Shown here: piece by piece, positions 26,405 to 35,947 of the stretch | Layout of the letters: every line of letters begins with the position of its first letter | How positions within the stretch are numbered: position 1 is the first letter of the stretch | NCBI GenBank assembly: GCA_965211775.1 | Contig: OZ242974.1 | Coordinates: 2,790,001 to 2,854,000 of the forward strand | Direction: 5' to 3' | Length of the DNA: 64,000 nucleotides | Source: Thiodiazotropha sp040506975 | GTDB taxonomy: Bacteria; Pseudomonadota; Gammaproteobacteria; Chromatiales; Chromatiaceae | The notes under the pieces: generated by a model | Seen by the model: the letters and a program-made list of their open reading frames with translations, nothing else | Database searches by the model: none | Told to the model about the DNA's origin: nothing | Program-made: the position numbers and the translations under genes

Positions 26405-27433
26405 CCTGATTACCCCTAAACCTCAGCCATTCTCAAGAGGCGATATGGCATAGGTGGAGTGCGAAGAGCGGCAAAAAGCAATCGTTCAATCATGGCGGGT
26501 AAATCGAAACGGCGGTTAAACCGATATTCGAACTCAGCAAGATAACGCGACACATGTTTATCTCGAATCGCATGAAAAGTACCCAACAGACTGTTTTTGA
26601 CATTACCCAACATAGTGGTTACCCATTTGAAGCACGAATACTGGACACTTTGGCGCCCACCACCCGTCACCATGGGGTTATGATGGCAATCAGCGGTTGT
26701 CACGCCACTAAAGCACCAAAGCCCATCGGTAAAGACTTCGCTGCCAGGCATCAAGCAGGAGCGGGCGTAGCGGGCGATTTCACGTTTGCGGAAGCCCCTT
26801 ACACGACGCAGTTGAATTTTCATGGGCCTGCCGTCCCGCGTCGTCTCAACAGCAGCTACGAAAGGGATTTTGTTGCGCGACCCACGACCACGCTTACCGG
26901 CTTGCTCGCCTCCGAGATAAGCATCATCCAATTCGATGCGACCGGCCAGTTTTTTTCCACGCTCACGTTCCATCATCACCTGCATCAACTTATGCTTGAG
27001 TCGCCAGGCCGTATTGTAGTTCACCCCGATTTCGCGGGAAAGTTGCAGCGCCGAGATACTTTTCTTGCGTTGGGTCAACAGATAGATCGCAAGAAACCAC
27101 GTTCTCAGCGGCAGCTTGGTGCCATGGAAGATGCTGCCGGCGGTCAGGGAAGTCTGATGATGGCACTTGTGACATTGATATATCTGACGCTTTTTGAGTT
27201 CACAGCCTGTTGTGTTGCCGCACTCAGGGCAGACATAGCCCGTCGGCCAGCGCAAATCATACAATGCCTGTCGACACTGATCCTCGGTCCCATATTGTTC
27301 CAGAAAATCGTGCAAACCAAGGCCTTTTTGAAATTGAATGGTATTTCTCGGCATGATGAAATCCTCTTTTATTCAGTAGGTTCCATTATGCTTGCACCAC
27401 AGGCTCAATAGCTGAGCCTCAGGGGTAATCAGG
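26405..27433 (-). mobile_element. IS1595-family insertion sequence, copy 2 (1029 bp)
   Basis: Ends CCTGATTACCCCT. Perfect 8-bp duplications AAACCATT are at 26397-26404 and 27434-27441. Inserted in codon 9 of the lipocalin signal peptide. Confidence 0.95.
26416..27354 (-). CDS. IS1595-family transposase, copy 2
   Basis: 312 residues, intact. Zinc ribbon CPECGNTTGCELKK with CHKCHHQ, HTH near residues 95-125, and the ISXO2-like DDE domain with ELDDAYLGGE and FTDGLWCF. One residue (Thr in FKWVTTMLG) differs from the Asn of the other copies. Confidence 0.95.
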   Translation of the reverse strand: MPRNTIQFQKGLGLHDFLEQYGTEDQCRQALYDLRWPTGYVCPECGNTTGCELKKRQIYQCHKCHHQTSLTAGSIFHGTKLPLRTWFLAIYLLTQRKKSISALQLSREIGVNYNTAWRLKHKLMQVMMERERGKKLAGRIELDDAYLGGEQAGKRGRGSRNKIPFVAAVETTRDGRPMKIQLRRVRGFRKREIARYARSCLMPGSEVFTDGLWCFSGVTTADCHHNPMVTGGGRQSVQYSCFKWVTTMLGNVKNSLLGTFHAIRDKHVSRYLAEFEYRFNRRFDLPAMIERLLFAALRTPPMPYRLLRMAEV

Positions 27434-27475
27434 AAACCATTTGCGTTGATCAGCGCCCATTTGCGGACATTAATA

Positions 27476-28441
27476 TTAAGAGGACTGCTCTTCCAGGGCG
27501 TCCAGGAAGCGTTCCGCATCCAGGGCCGCCTGGCAACCGGTGCCGGCGGAGGTGATCGCCTGACGGTAGACGTGATCCATCACATCACCGGCCGCATAGA
27601 TGCCTGGGATGGAGGTTTCCGTGGCGTTGCCCTCCAGGCCCCCGGCGACGTGTAGATAGCCGTTGGTCATGTCTAGCTGCCCCTCGAACAGCGATGTGTT
27701 GGGGCTGTGTCCGATGGCGATAAAAACGCCCTGCAGATCGATCTCCTTGGTCTCGCCGTCCTTGACATTCTTGATGCGCATGCCGGTGACCCCGCTCTGG
27801 TCCCCGAGCACTTCATCGAGCACATGATCCCATTCAATGGTGACATTGCCGTCCGCTGCCGTGCTCTTCAGTTTATCGGCCAGTATCTTCTCGGAGCGGA
27901 ACTGATCGCGCCGGTGCACGACAACCACTTCGGAGGCGATGTGCGACAGGTAGAGCGCCTCTTCCACGGCGGTATTGCCACCGCCGATGACGGCGACCCG
28001 CTGGTTTTTATAGAAGAATCCGTCACAGGTGGCGCAGGCCGAGACACCGCGGCCGCGAAATGCCTGCTCAGACTCCATGCCCAGGTACTTGGCGGAGGCC
28101 CCGGTGCAGATGATCAGGGCATCGCAGGTGTAGACCGCCTGGTCTCCGGTGAGGCGAAAGGGGCGTTCAGCCAATTCCGCCTTGTTGATATGGTCGAAGA
28201 TGATCTCGGTGTCGAAGCGTTCCGCATGCAGGCGCATCCGCTCCATCAGGTCCGGTCCCTGCACACCGGCGTTGTCGCCTGGCCAGTTGTCCACTTCGGT
28301 GGTGGTCATCAATTGACCACCCTGTTCCATGCCGGTCACGAGAACAGGGTTCAGGTTGGCGCGGGCAGCGTAGACCGCTGCGGTATAACCGGCGGGACCG
28401 GATCCCAGAATCAGCAGGCGACAATGCTTGGTTTCGCTCAT
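27476..28441 (-). CDS. trxB: Thioredoxin reductase
   Basis: 321 residues. It transfers electrons from NADPH through FAD to thioredoxin in the cytoplasm. The FAD motif GSGPAGYTAA is at about 13-22, the redox-active CATC at 136-139, the NADPH motif GGGNTAVEEA at about 153-162, and the C-terminal AAGDV motif near 285. The order and lengths are those of the low-molecular-weight bacterial type. It was followed by the lipocalin gene before the IS insertion. Confidence 0.97.
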   Translation of the reverse strand: MSETKHCRLLILGSGPAGYTAAVYAARANLNPVLVTGMEQGGQLMTTTEVDNWPGDNAGVQGPDLMERMRLHAERFDTEIIFDHINKAELAERPFRLTGDQAVYTCDALIICTGASAKYLGMESEQAFRGRGVSACATCDGFFYKNQRVAVIGGGNTAVEEALYLSHIASEVVVVHRRDQFRSEKILADKLKSTAADGNVTIEWDHVLDEVLGDQSGVTGMRIKNVKDGETKEIDLQGVFIAIGHSPNTSLFEGQLDMTNGYLHVAGGLEGNATETSIPGIYAAGDVMDHVYRQAITSAGTGCQAALDAERFLDALEEQSS

Positions 28442-28607
28442 GTATACTTACTCCAGCTCAGGCCTGCCCCCGGCTTGTTGTGTGGCAGGCGGTATTAAAT
28501 AAGACTTGGCCTTGCGCGCCCTTAATCGGTGACCCGCATCCAAGACATAAATCAGGATTGCGGGAATACTACGTAATCATCCCTCCGGGGTAAAGAATCG
28601 AGAGAAT

Positions 28608-29674
28608 ATGGTAATGAAAATCGGCATACCGAAAGAGATCAAACCCCTTGAGGGACGGGTAGGTTTGGTCCCTGAGGCCTGCGGCGAGTTGGTCAAGGCG
28701 GGACATCAGGTGCTGCTGGAGCAGGGCGCGGGCAGCGCCAGTGGTTACACGGATCAGACATATCAGAAGGCCGGGGTGGAGATTGTGTCCGATGCAGAAA
28801 CAATCTATCGGCAGACCGAACTGGTAGTGAAGGTCAAGGAGCCCTACGACAATGAGCCGGAGATGCTGCGGGAAGGGCAATTGCTGTTCTGTTTTCTCCA
28901 CCTGGCAGCGGATGAGGGATTGACCCGGCGTCTCCTGCATTCAGGGGTCACCGGTATCGCCTTTGAAACGGTGGCGGACAGGGGAGGGTTGCCGATTCTG
29001 GCCCCGATGAGCGATATAGCCGGTCGAATTGCAGTACAGAATGGCGTTACTCTGTTACACCATCAGCATGGGGCAGGGGGCTGTTGCTGGGTGGCCTGCC
29101 AGCCGCGGAACGGGGTCATGTGGTGATATTGGGTGCCGGACAGGCGGGTGGCAATGCCGCCCAACTTGCCGCTGCCATGGGTGCCCGGGTCACGGTGTTC
29201 GATCGATTAAGGGAGAAAATGGGCGCGATGCGGGTACTTGGCAACAGTGTCACTGCACTCTATCCCTACCAGGATGCGATCAGCGGAGCGGTTGCCGGTG
29301 CCGACCTGCTGATCGGCGCGGTGTTGATTCCCGGTGCGAAAGCGCCGCATCTGATCTCACGCCGGCAGATTTCGACGATGCAGGCGGGCAGTGTGGTCGT
29401 GGATATATCAGTCGATCAGGGCGGGTGCATCGAGACCACCCGCCCGACGACCTATGAGGAGCCGACCTATCAGGTGGATGGGGTGACCCACTTTTGTGTG
29501 ACGAATATGCCGGGTGCGGTGCCCAGGAGCGCCAGCCAATCCCTCTCCGCAGCGATGATGCCCTATCTGAAACGCCTGGTTGGAGGGTGGCGGGACGATC
29601 CGTGCCTGAAGGCTGCGGTCAACCTCTCCATGGGGGAGCTGATCTATCCGGCCTTGCGTGACCAGTATTTATGA
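28608..29674 (+). pseudogene. ald: Alanine dehydrogenase, frameshifted
   Basis: The first part (28608-29126) begins MVMKIGIPKEIKPLEGRVGL (an ATG at 28614 is the more usual start). It carries the N-terminal catalytic domain, including PMSDIAGRIAVQNG. The second part (from 29084, in another frame) supplies the NAD-binding domain with HVVILGAGQAGGNAA and the C-terminus through SMGELIYPALRDQYL. The two join in the GGGGG run at 29076-29080, where one deleted G explains the shift from HHQHGAGG to LLLGGLPA. Ald interconverts alanine and pyruvate with NAD. Either the gene is dead or this is an assembly error in a homopolymer. Confidence 0.88.
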
Positions 29675-29724
29675 AACTACAATAATAAATAACTGTAACA
29701 TTTTAATTTAAAAAGATTATTGAT

Positions 29725-32037
29725 ATGCCAGCACAGGCTAAAAGCCAACAAGCATCAGACCAGAGTGCATTTCACAGCCACGTCAGCCATGCCATGCGCG
29801 AAGGCATCATGTGGAGCCTGTTTTGTCTCAGTGGTTATCTATTGCTCTCCCTGTTCAGTTATTCGCCGTTGGATCCCGGTTGGTCCTATACCGGGCCTAC
29901 CATCTCAGTACGGAATTCCGGTGGTCCTGCCGGTGCCTGGTTTGCCGATGTCTTTCTCTACCTGTTCGGGATTTTTGCCTATCTGTTCCCCGTCATGTTG
30001 AGCTGGAGCGCGGTACTCGTGTTCCGTCGTCGCAATCCCGATGATTCCGTCAACCTGAATCTGGTGCTGGTGCGATGGCTGGGATTTTTCATCACCCTGG
30101 CATCCGGCTGTGCCCTGGCCGCACTCCACACCAACCATTTGGCGGCTGCCCTGCCTACAGGTACGGGCGGTGCCCTGGGCAATTTTCTTGGCGGCCACTT
30201 CGAGGCCTCTTTCAGCCGCTCCGGCAGTTCTTTGCTGATGCTGGCGCTGTTTCTCAGTGGTTTTACCCTGTTCACCGGTGTCTCCTGGTTTACGGTGATG
30301 GACTTTTTGGGCGGGCTGGTGTTGGGTCTGGTACGTAAGACACAACGCTTCTATATCCACTGGCGGGAAAACCTGGCGGCGAAGCGGGCCCGCCAGGAAA
30401 GGGTCGAACTGATCAAGAAAGAGCAGAAGAGGTCGGTCAAACGCAAGCAGCCACGCATCGAGCCGGTGATCAATGCCCCGAAAGCCAGTGAACGGGTTGA
30501 GAAGGAGCGCCAGGTGCCCCTGTTCGAGGCCGATCCCAACAGTGAACTGCCACCGCTGGCGTTGTTGGACCCGGCCAAGCAGACGGTGCAGTCCTATTCA
30601 CCGGAAGCGCTGCAGGCCATGTCGCGTCAGGTGGAGTTGAAGTTCTCTGACTTCGATATCGAGGTCCAGGTGGTTGCGGTCCATCCCGGTCCGGTGGTCA
30701 CCCTGTTTGAGCTGCAACTCGCTGCGGGCACCAAGGTCAGCAAAATCAGTAGCTTGTCTAAAGACCTTGCGCGAGCGCTATCGACCATTGCGGTACGCGT
30801 GGTGGAGGTAATCCCCGGTAAATCGGTGATCGGTCTCGAAATCCCCAATGAGTATCGCGAAATGGTCTTTCTCAGCGAGGTGCTCCAGTCGGAGACCTAC
30901 GAATCGGCGAAATCCCCCCTGACCCTCGCCCTGGGCAAGGATATTGCCGGCAATCCGATGTGCGCCGATCTGGCCAAGATGCCCCATGCGCTGATCGCCG
31001 GTACCACCGGTTCCGGTAAATCGGTGGCGATCAATGCCATGATCCTCAGTCTGCTCTACAAGGCCAAGCCGGATCAGGTACGGATGATCATGGTCGATCC
31101 CAAGATGTTGGAGTTATCGGTCTATGAAGGCATACCCCATCTGCTGACCCCGGTGGTGACCGACATGCAGGAGGCTGCCAATGCCCTGCGCTGGTGTGTC
31201 GGCGAGATGGAGCGGCGCTATAAACTGATGGCCAGCCTGGGTGTGAGAAACATCGTCGGTTACAACCGCAAGGTCAAGGATGCGATCAAGAAGGGCGAAC
31301 CGATCAAAGATCCGTTGTTTCAGCCCGAGCCAACCGAGATCATCGAGGCGATGGAGCATCCCACCCTGGAACCTCTCCCCTATATCGTGGTCATTATCGA
31401 CGAGCTTGCCGATATGATGATGATGGCGAGAAAGAAGGTCGAGGAGTTGATCGCCAGGCTGGCGCAGAAGGCGCGTGCCTCCGGTATCCATCTGATTCTG
31501 GCCACCCAGCGGCCATCGGTGGATGTGATCACCGGTCTGATCAAGGCGAACATACCCACCCGTATCGCCTTCCAGGTCTCCTCCAGGGTCGACTCCCGTA
31601 CCATCCTCGATCAGATGGGCGCGGAACACTTGCTGGGCCATGGCGACATGCTCTATATGGGTACCGGCAGCAATATCCCGCAGCGCATGCACGGCGCCTT
31701 TGTGGATGACAACGAAGTGCACCGGGTGGTGAAACATCTGAAACAGGCGGGAGAACCGGACTATCTGGAAGAGATCCTCCAGGAAGCGACCGAGTCGGTG
31801 CCCGGTTTTCCGGCTGAGAACGGCGATGTGGAAGATAGCGATCCACTGTATGACGAAGCGGTACGCATCGTCACGGAGACGCGCCGGGCCTCGATTTCGG
31901 GTGTCCAGCGCAGGCTCAAGATAGGTTACAACCGGGCCGCGCGGATGATAGAGGAGATGGAGCGTACCGGTATCATAGGGCCGGCGGAGAACAATGGCAG
32001 CCGAACCGTACTGGCGCCGCCACCGCCAAAAGACTGA
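29725..32037 (+). CDS. ftsK: DNA translocase FtsK
   Basis: 770 residues. Four transmembrane helices are in the first about 200 residues, followed by a basic linker (about 210-280). The motor has Walker A AGTTGSGKS near 425-433 and Walker B VVIIDELADMMM near 555. The C-terminal winged-helix gamma domain (from about 705; RRASISGVQRRLKIGYNRAARMIEEME) reads KOPS/FRS orientation. FtsK couples septum formation to chromosome dimer resolution by XerCD. It is followed by lolA 16 bases later, an arrangement well known in gammaproteobacteria. Confidence 0.98.
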   Translation: MPAQAKSQQASDQSAFHSHVSHAMREGIMWSLFCLSGYLLLSLFSYSPLDPGWSYTGPTISVRNSGGPAGAWFADVFLYLFGIFAYLFPVMLSWSAVLVFRRRNPDDSVNLNLVLVRWLGFFITLASGCALAALHTNHLAAALPTGTGGALGNFLGGHFEASFSRSGSSLLMLALFLSGFTLFTGVSWFTVMDFLGGLVLGLVRKTQRFYIHWRENLAAKRARQERVELIKKEQKRSVKRKQPRIEPVINAPKASERVEKERQVPLFEADPNSELPPLALLDPAKQTVQSYSPEALQAMSRQVELKFSDFDIEVQVVAVHPGPVVTLFELQLAAGTKVSKISSLSKDLARALSTIAVRVVEVIPGKSVIGLEIPNEYREMVFLSEVLQSETYESAKSPLTLALGKDIAGNPMCADLAKMPHALIAGTTGSGKSVAINAMILSLLYKAKPDQVRMIMVDPKMLELSVYEGIPHLLTPVVTDMQEAANALRWCVGEMERRYKLMASLGVRNIVGYNRKVKDAIKKGEPIKDPLFQPEPTEIIEAMEHPTLEPLPYIVVIIDELADMMMMARKKVEELIARLAQKARASGIHLILATQRPSVDVITGLIKANIPTRIAFQVSSRVDSRTILDQMGAEHLLGHGDMLYMGTGSNIPQRMHGAFVDDNEVHRVVKHLKQAGEPDYLEEILQEATESVPGFPAENGDVEDSDPLYDEAVRIVTETRRASISGVQRRLKIGYNRAARMIEEMERTGIIGPAENNGSRTVLAPPPPKD

Positions 32038-32053
32038 TTGAGAATATTGTTGT

Positions 32054-32674
32054 ATGCAGACAAGCCTGAAACTCATTTGTACCCTGATTCTTTTGGGAGC
32101 TGTACAACCCTTGTGGGCATTGAACGGTCCGCAACAGCTGGAGGCCTTTCTCAAGGACCTTACAACCCTGCAGGCAGACTTCGAGCAGACACTGCAGCAG
32201 GATGACCAGGCCTATACCAGCAATGGTGTCTTCTATCTGAAGCGCCCCGGTCTTTTGCGTTGGGAATACACGACGCCGAGTGAGCAGTTGATCGTGGCGG
32301 ATGGCGATCGCATCTGGCTTTATGACATCGAGTTGGAACAGGTCTCCCATCGCAGTCAACAGGCGGCATTGGTAGGTACACCGGCTCAATTGCTGAGTGA
32401 CCAGGCCCCCATCAGTGAGCATTTCCAGGTCAATGACCTGGGCGAAGCCGATGGATTGAGTTGGGTTGAACTGCTGCCGAGAGAGAAAGAGTCCCAATTC
32501 TCCAGTTTGAGACTGGCCCTCAATGAGAATAGTCTGCAGCGTATGGAGATGATCGACAACTTCGGGCAGACCACCCGCTTCGTGTTCGACAATCTGCAGC
32601 GCAACCTCACACTGGATGCCACCTTGTTCACGTTCAAACCACCGCCCCTGATCGATCTGATCGGTGACCTATGA
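32054..32674 (+). CDS. lolA: Outer-membrane lipoprotein carrier protein LolA
   Basis: 206 residues with a signal peptide ending at LWA-22. LolA carries lipoproteins across the periplasm from LolCDE to LolB. Typical segments are LQADFEQTL, GVFYLKRPGLLRWEY, ADGDRIWLYD and LNENSLQRMEMIDNFGQTTR. It lies between ftsK and rarA, and its stop overlaps the rarA ATG (ATGA). Confidence 0.97.
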   Translation: MQTSLKLICTLILLGAVQPLWALNGPQQLEAFLKDLTTLQADFEQTLQQDDQAYTSNGVFYLKRPGLLRWEYTTPSEQLIVADGDRIWLYDIELEQVSHRSQQAALVGTPAQLLSDQAPISEHFQVNDLGEADGLSWVELLPREKESQFSSLRLALNENSLQRMEMIDNFGQTTRFVFDNLQRNLTLDATLFTFKPPPLIDLIGDL

Positions 32675-33999
32675 ACGATCAGGATCTCTTTGCCCGGAAC
32701 GGGGGCGGAGAGAACCGCCCACTCGCAGACCGGATGCGGCCGCGTACCCTGGAACAGTTCATCGGCCAGTCCCACATCGTCTCAGAGGGCAAACCGCTTC
32801 GCCGGGCCATCCAGGAGGACCGCCTCCATTCAATGATCTTCTGGGGTCCCCCGGGCACCGGGAAGACCACCTTGGCACGGTTGATCGCACAACACTCAGG
32901 CGCACAGTTTCTCAGCCTCTCGGCGGTGTTGTCCGGCGTCAAGGAGATCCGTGCGTCAGTCGAGCAGGCGAAGCTCTATAAACAGCAGGCGCAACGGCCG
33001 ACCGTTCTTTTCATCGATGAGGTGCACCGGTTCAATAAATCCCAACAGGATGCCTTCCTGCCCCATGTGGAGGATGGCACCGTGGTCTTCATCGGCGCCA
33101 CCACCGAAAATCCATCATTTGAGCTCAACAATGCGTTGCTTTCCCGTGCCCGGACCTATGTGCTGAAAGCGCTGACACATGAAGAACTGAAACGGATCAT
33201 CGACCTGGCGCTGAAAGATGCCGGCAATGGCCTTGGCGCAAGAGAGCTTCATATCAGTGACAAGGCCCGCACCCTGCTAGCGGAAGCGGCGGATGGCGAT
33301 GCCAGAAGGGCGCTGAACCTGTTGGAGATAGCTGCCGACTTGACCGAGTCGGGTGAGATCGATGAAGCGGTCGTGGCGGAGGTGGCCGGCGGTACGCTGC
33401 GCCGTTTCGATAAAGGGGGTGAGGCCTTCTACGATCAGATATCGGCCCTGCACAAATCGGTCAGGGGCTCCGCTCCGGATGCGGCCCTCTACTGGCTGGC
33501 GAGGATGGTCGATGGCGGTTGCGATCCCCTCTACATCGCCCGCAGGGTTGTACGCATGGCCTCGGAGGATATCGGTAATGCGGATCCACGTGCCCTGCAG
33601 CTGGCCCTGAATGCCTGGGATACCCAGCAACGGCTCGGCAGCCCGGAAGGGGAACTGGCTATCGCGCAAGCCGTGGTCTACATGGCATGCGCCCCCAAGA
33701 GCAATGCCGTTTATACAGCATGGAATGCCGCCCTCACCGAAGCCAAGACATCCGGCTCCCTAGAGGTTCCTCTGCATCTACGCAATGCGCCCACCAAACT
33801 GATGAAAGAGCTCGAATACGGTAAGGCCTACCGCTATGCCCACGATGAACCCAATGCCTACACTGCTGGTGAAAACTATATGCCGGAACATTTAGCGGGC
33901 CATCGCTACTACTATCCGGTCGATCGGGGCATGGAGATCAAGATAGCCGAAAAGCTGGAATTTCTGCGTAGCTTGGATGAAGAGGCTGCAGACGATTGA
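32671..33999 (+). CDS. rarA: Replication-associated recombination protein A (AAA+ ATPase)
   Basis: 442 residues. Walker A GPPGTGKTT is at 59-67 and Walker B VLFIDEVHRF near 118, followed by sensor GATTENPSFELN. The C-terminal tetramerisation part includes DPLYIARRVVRMASEDIGNADP and NYMPEHLAGHRYYYP. RarA/MgsA acts at stalled replication forks. Coupling with lolA by a four-base overlap matches other gammaproteobacteria. Confidence 0.97.
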   Translation: MNDQDLFARNGGGENRPLADRMRPRTLEQFIGQSHIVSEGKPLRRAIQEDRLHSMIFWGPPGTGKTTLARLIAQHSGAQFLSLSAVLSGVKEIRASVEQAKLYKQQAQRPTVLFIDEVHRFNKSQQDAFLPHVEDGTVVFIGATTENPSFELNNALLSRARTYVLKALTHEELKRIIDLALKDAGNGLGARELHISDKARTLLAEAADGDARRALNLLEIAADLTESGEIDEAVVAEVAGGTLRRFDKGGEAFYDQISALHKSVRGSAPDAALYWLARMVDGGCDPLYIARRVVRMASEDIGNADPRALQLALNAWDTQQRLGSPEGELAIAQAVVYMACAPKSNAVYTAWNAALTEAKTSGSLEVPLHLRNAPTKLMKELEYGKAYRYAHDEPNAYTAGENYMPEHLAGHRYYYPVDRGMEIKIAEKLEFLRSLDEEAADD

Positions 34000-34303
34000 A
34001 AAACTCGGCAGCTTCTATGTTGAAGACGGAAACGCACAGTCTGGAGATACATTCCACCACTAGGGCATCCGAAAAAATCTCGATATTAGCGTCCGCTCTT
34101 AATAATAATTTACACAACAGAGATTCTGTATATCGCCAAATTATGTGAATTGGCTCACATAATCTTGTGGTCATTTTCTGAAATGCACCTCTAACAGTCG
34201 ATCAGGCGTTCCCATAACTGGGTATTAAACGTTAGTCTTTTTTCTCCGATCATTGGATGATCATCAATGGAATGACTAGGTTGTATAAGAGGTATTAAAG
34301 GAC
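34000..34303. other. Intergenic region upstream of the lipoprotein gene
   Basis: 304 A+T-rich bases without an open frame. The notable element is the CRP-type dyad at 34140-34163, listed separately. No terminator is clear after rarA. Confidence 0.5.
34140..34163. promoter_or_regulatory. CRP/Vfr-type operator
   Basis: A perfect 9-bp inverted repeat, ATTATGTGA-N6-TCACATAAT. The core matches the CRP consensus TGTGA-N6-TCACA exactly. It is about 140 bases upstream of the lipoprotein gene at 34304, a distance compatible with class I activation, or with regulation from further upstream. Confidence 0.65.
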
Positions 34304-35197
34304 ATGGAGGGAAGTAAAAAGGTCATAGTGCTGGTATCGATCTCCCTGGCGCTGGCAATGCAGGGATGCGGTGGGGGCGGAGGCTCCTCAGACGATCCGG
34401 TCAATACGGGTGAATCAAACAACAACGACTCAACGGCCGACAATTCGAACGGTGGCTATACAGGATTGGATTCCCAAGCGACTGTCGATGAATCCAATGC
34501 CAAGGATCTGGCTGTTGCCGCTGCATCAGGCATCGCGCAAGCTGTCGAGGAAGAGAGTGTCAGCGCCCCCTTTTCTGTTCCTGGCACAGCAGCCAGATCC
34601 TATGAGCCAACTGAAGAGATGCACCAGCAAACCACGGCAGAGGTATGCACTCAAGGTGGAGAGGCGATAGTCGAGGAGATTACCGAAGAAACTGACCACT
34701 GGGTAAACGTATTTTCCTTGAACAATTGCAGTTACGGCGAGGGGCTGCACATCCACACCTTCACCGGGAGAGTGCGGCACACCTATTCCAAACAATCGAA
34801 TGCCTTTGACTATGTCATGACAGGTGCGGTGTCATCATCCAGCAGCCAGTCAACGGATATCAACTGGCGGGTGGCTTGCGACGCCAATTTCAGATGCAAC
34901 ATGTCTTCCGATTTCCAAGGTTTCGACGGACGTAACTACCGTATCACTGAGATTGACATTACAGAAGATGGTAACTCGGTTTATACGGCTGCAGGCAGGA
35001 TCTATGATCCTATTCATGGGTATGTTGATGTAACCACGGAAATCCCATTCACGACGGGTTGCGAAAACGGACGGCCTGGTTCGGGACGTTTGAATTTTAC
35101 CGGTGCTGACCAGACCTTCGGCTACATAGAGTTTGTCAGTTGTACCGAGTATGTAGTCGCAACCAGTAATGGAACAGCGAATAGTTACACCTGGTAA
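34304..35197 (+). CDS. Putative lipoprotein of unknown function
   Basis: 297 residues. The N-terminal signal peptide ends near AMQGC with a Gly-rich, Ser-rich linker (GGGGGSSDD) after the cysteine, typical of lipoproteins tethered to a membrane. The rest is acidic and rich in Ser, Thr and Asn, with several cysteines (about six in the mature part) that may form disulfides. No known family is recognised. It follows a CRP-type site and precedes another exported protein 9 bases downstream, so the two probably form an operon. Confidence 0.8.
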   Translation: MEGSKKVIVLVSISLALAMQGCGGGGGSSDDPVNTGESNNNDSTADNSNGGYTGLDSQATVDESNAKDLAVAAASGIAQAVEEESVSAPFSVPGTAARSYEPTEEMHQQTTAEVCTQGGEAIVEEITEETDHWVNVFSLNNCSYGEGLHIHTFTGRVRHTYSKQSNAFDYVMTGAVSSSSSQSTDINWRVACDANFRCNMSSDFQGFDGRNYRITEIDITEDGNSVYTAAGRIYDPIHGYVDVTTEIPFTTGCENGRPGSGRLNFTGADQTFGYIEFVSCTEYVVATSNGTANSYTW

Positions 35198-35242
35198 ACA
35201 AAGATTATGGACCATAACAGGATGTATGCAGGTGAACCTATG

Positions 35243-35914
35243 CAGTTGATAGCAGGATGTGTCTTATCTGCCTGTGTATTCGCATGCGATGCTGCTGATC
35301 TCATCGAATCGACATCCAAGGACCGGAAAGCATTCGCGAATAAGCCATTCAGTGCGGTATTGGTTGAATACAGAAGGGATAGTACAGACGTACACAGTAA
35401 AACGAGAATCTATCTAAGTCCTATGGGGATGCGCACTGAACGCCTTTCTGTTCAGAACGGTGAACCTGTTCTTATAGTGATCAAGAACCACCATACTGAA
35501 CAAGTGTGGCTGATCAACCCGGTCAAACACTACTTCACTGAATTAACAAGCGGTACAACTGAAGAAACGGAGCGGATGACAGAAGAAGAGAAAAGACCGC
35601 TGTTAGGTGTTCTGGCAAACGAGCCTTGCCATGGAATGAGGGCTGAGAAGCAATCCGTTCGAGCTGTCGGAGATACGGAACTGAGTGTCTGGCATTGCTT
35701 GGATGGTGATGGCAAGCAATATCTGCAACACTTCAGTACCCTGCTTGGCGTGGTCATTCGTCAGGAATTTCAGGATGGGAGAATAAGCGAGCTGCAAGAT
35801 ATTGCATTTATCGATGATCTAGAAAAATATTTCCAACCTTATGGTGACATGCAGCAGGTATCAATTGAAGAATTGATTACCGGAAGGGTGAAATTATCGG
35901 ATTTTGCTGAATGA
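35243..35914 (+). CDS. Putative exported protein of unknown function
   Basis: 223 residues when started at MQLIAGCVLSACVFA, which begins a signal peptide; an upstream ATG at 35207 gives a 235-residue form. The mature part resembles the loose pattern of DUF4412-like proteins (RIYLSPMGMRTER, QVWLINPVKHYFTEL, CHGMRAEKQ), but the assignment is weak. Two cysteines lie at CHGM and WHCLDGDGK. It is the second gene of the CRP-site operon; an IS5 element is inserted 30 bases after its stop. Confidence 0.75.
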   Translation, partial: QLIAGCVLSACVFACDAADLIESTSKDRKAFANKPFSAVLVEYRRDSTDVHSKTRIYLSPMGMRTERLSVQNGEPVLIVIKNHHTEQVWLINPVKHYFTELTSGTTEETERMTEEEKRPLLGVLANEPCHGMRAEKQSVRAVGDTELSVWHCLDGDGKQYLQHFSTLLGVVIRQEFQDGRISELQDIAFIDDLEKYFQPYGDMQQVSIEELITGRVKLSDFAE

Positions 35915-35947
35915 AATTGGAATATGGATAGGCTGATAACTGGTTAG

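Larger units (their letters stand above)
25842..27460 (-). pseudogene. blc: Outer-membrane lipocalin (Blc-like), interrupted by IS1595-family copy 2
   Basis: The body (25842-26396) encodes the lipocalin fold with the diagnostic GTWYEIARLDHRFE and later SFFGPFYSSYVIFELD and YLWLLARNP motifs. A lipobox LVLASC lies before the mature protein, as expected of bacterial lipoproteins of the Blc family, which bind lysophospholipids or fatty acids. The native start ATG is at 27460-27458, on the far side of the IS, reading MGADQRKWF. Removing the element and one 8-bp duplication gives 193 residues with a complete signal peptide. A TTG at 26354 might give a shortened product. The start lies 15 bases after the trxB stop, so trxB and blc formed an operon. 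Confidence 0.9.

Noticed and set aside
26554..27411. 285-codon frame on the opposite strand in every IS1595 copy (also 8998, 40198, 48412, 56974)
   Set aside because: It overlaps the transposase over its whole length in antisense. It lacks any domain and exists only because the five copies are almost identical.
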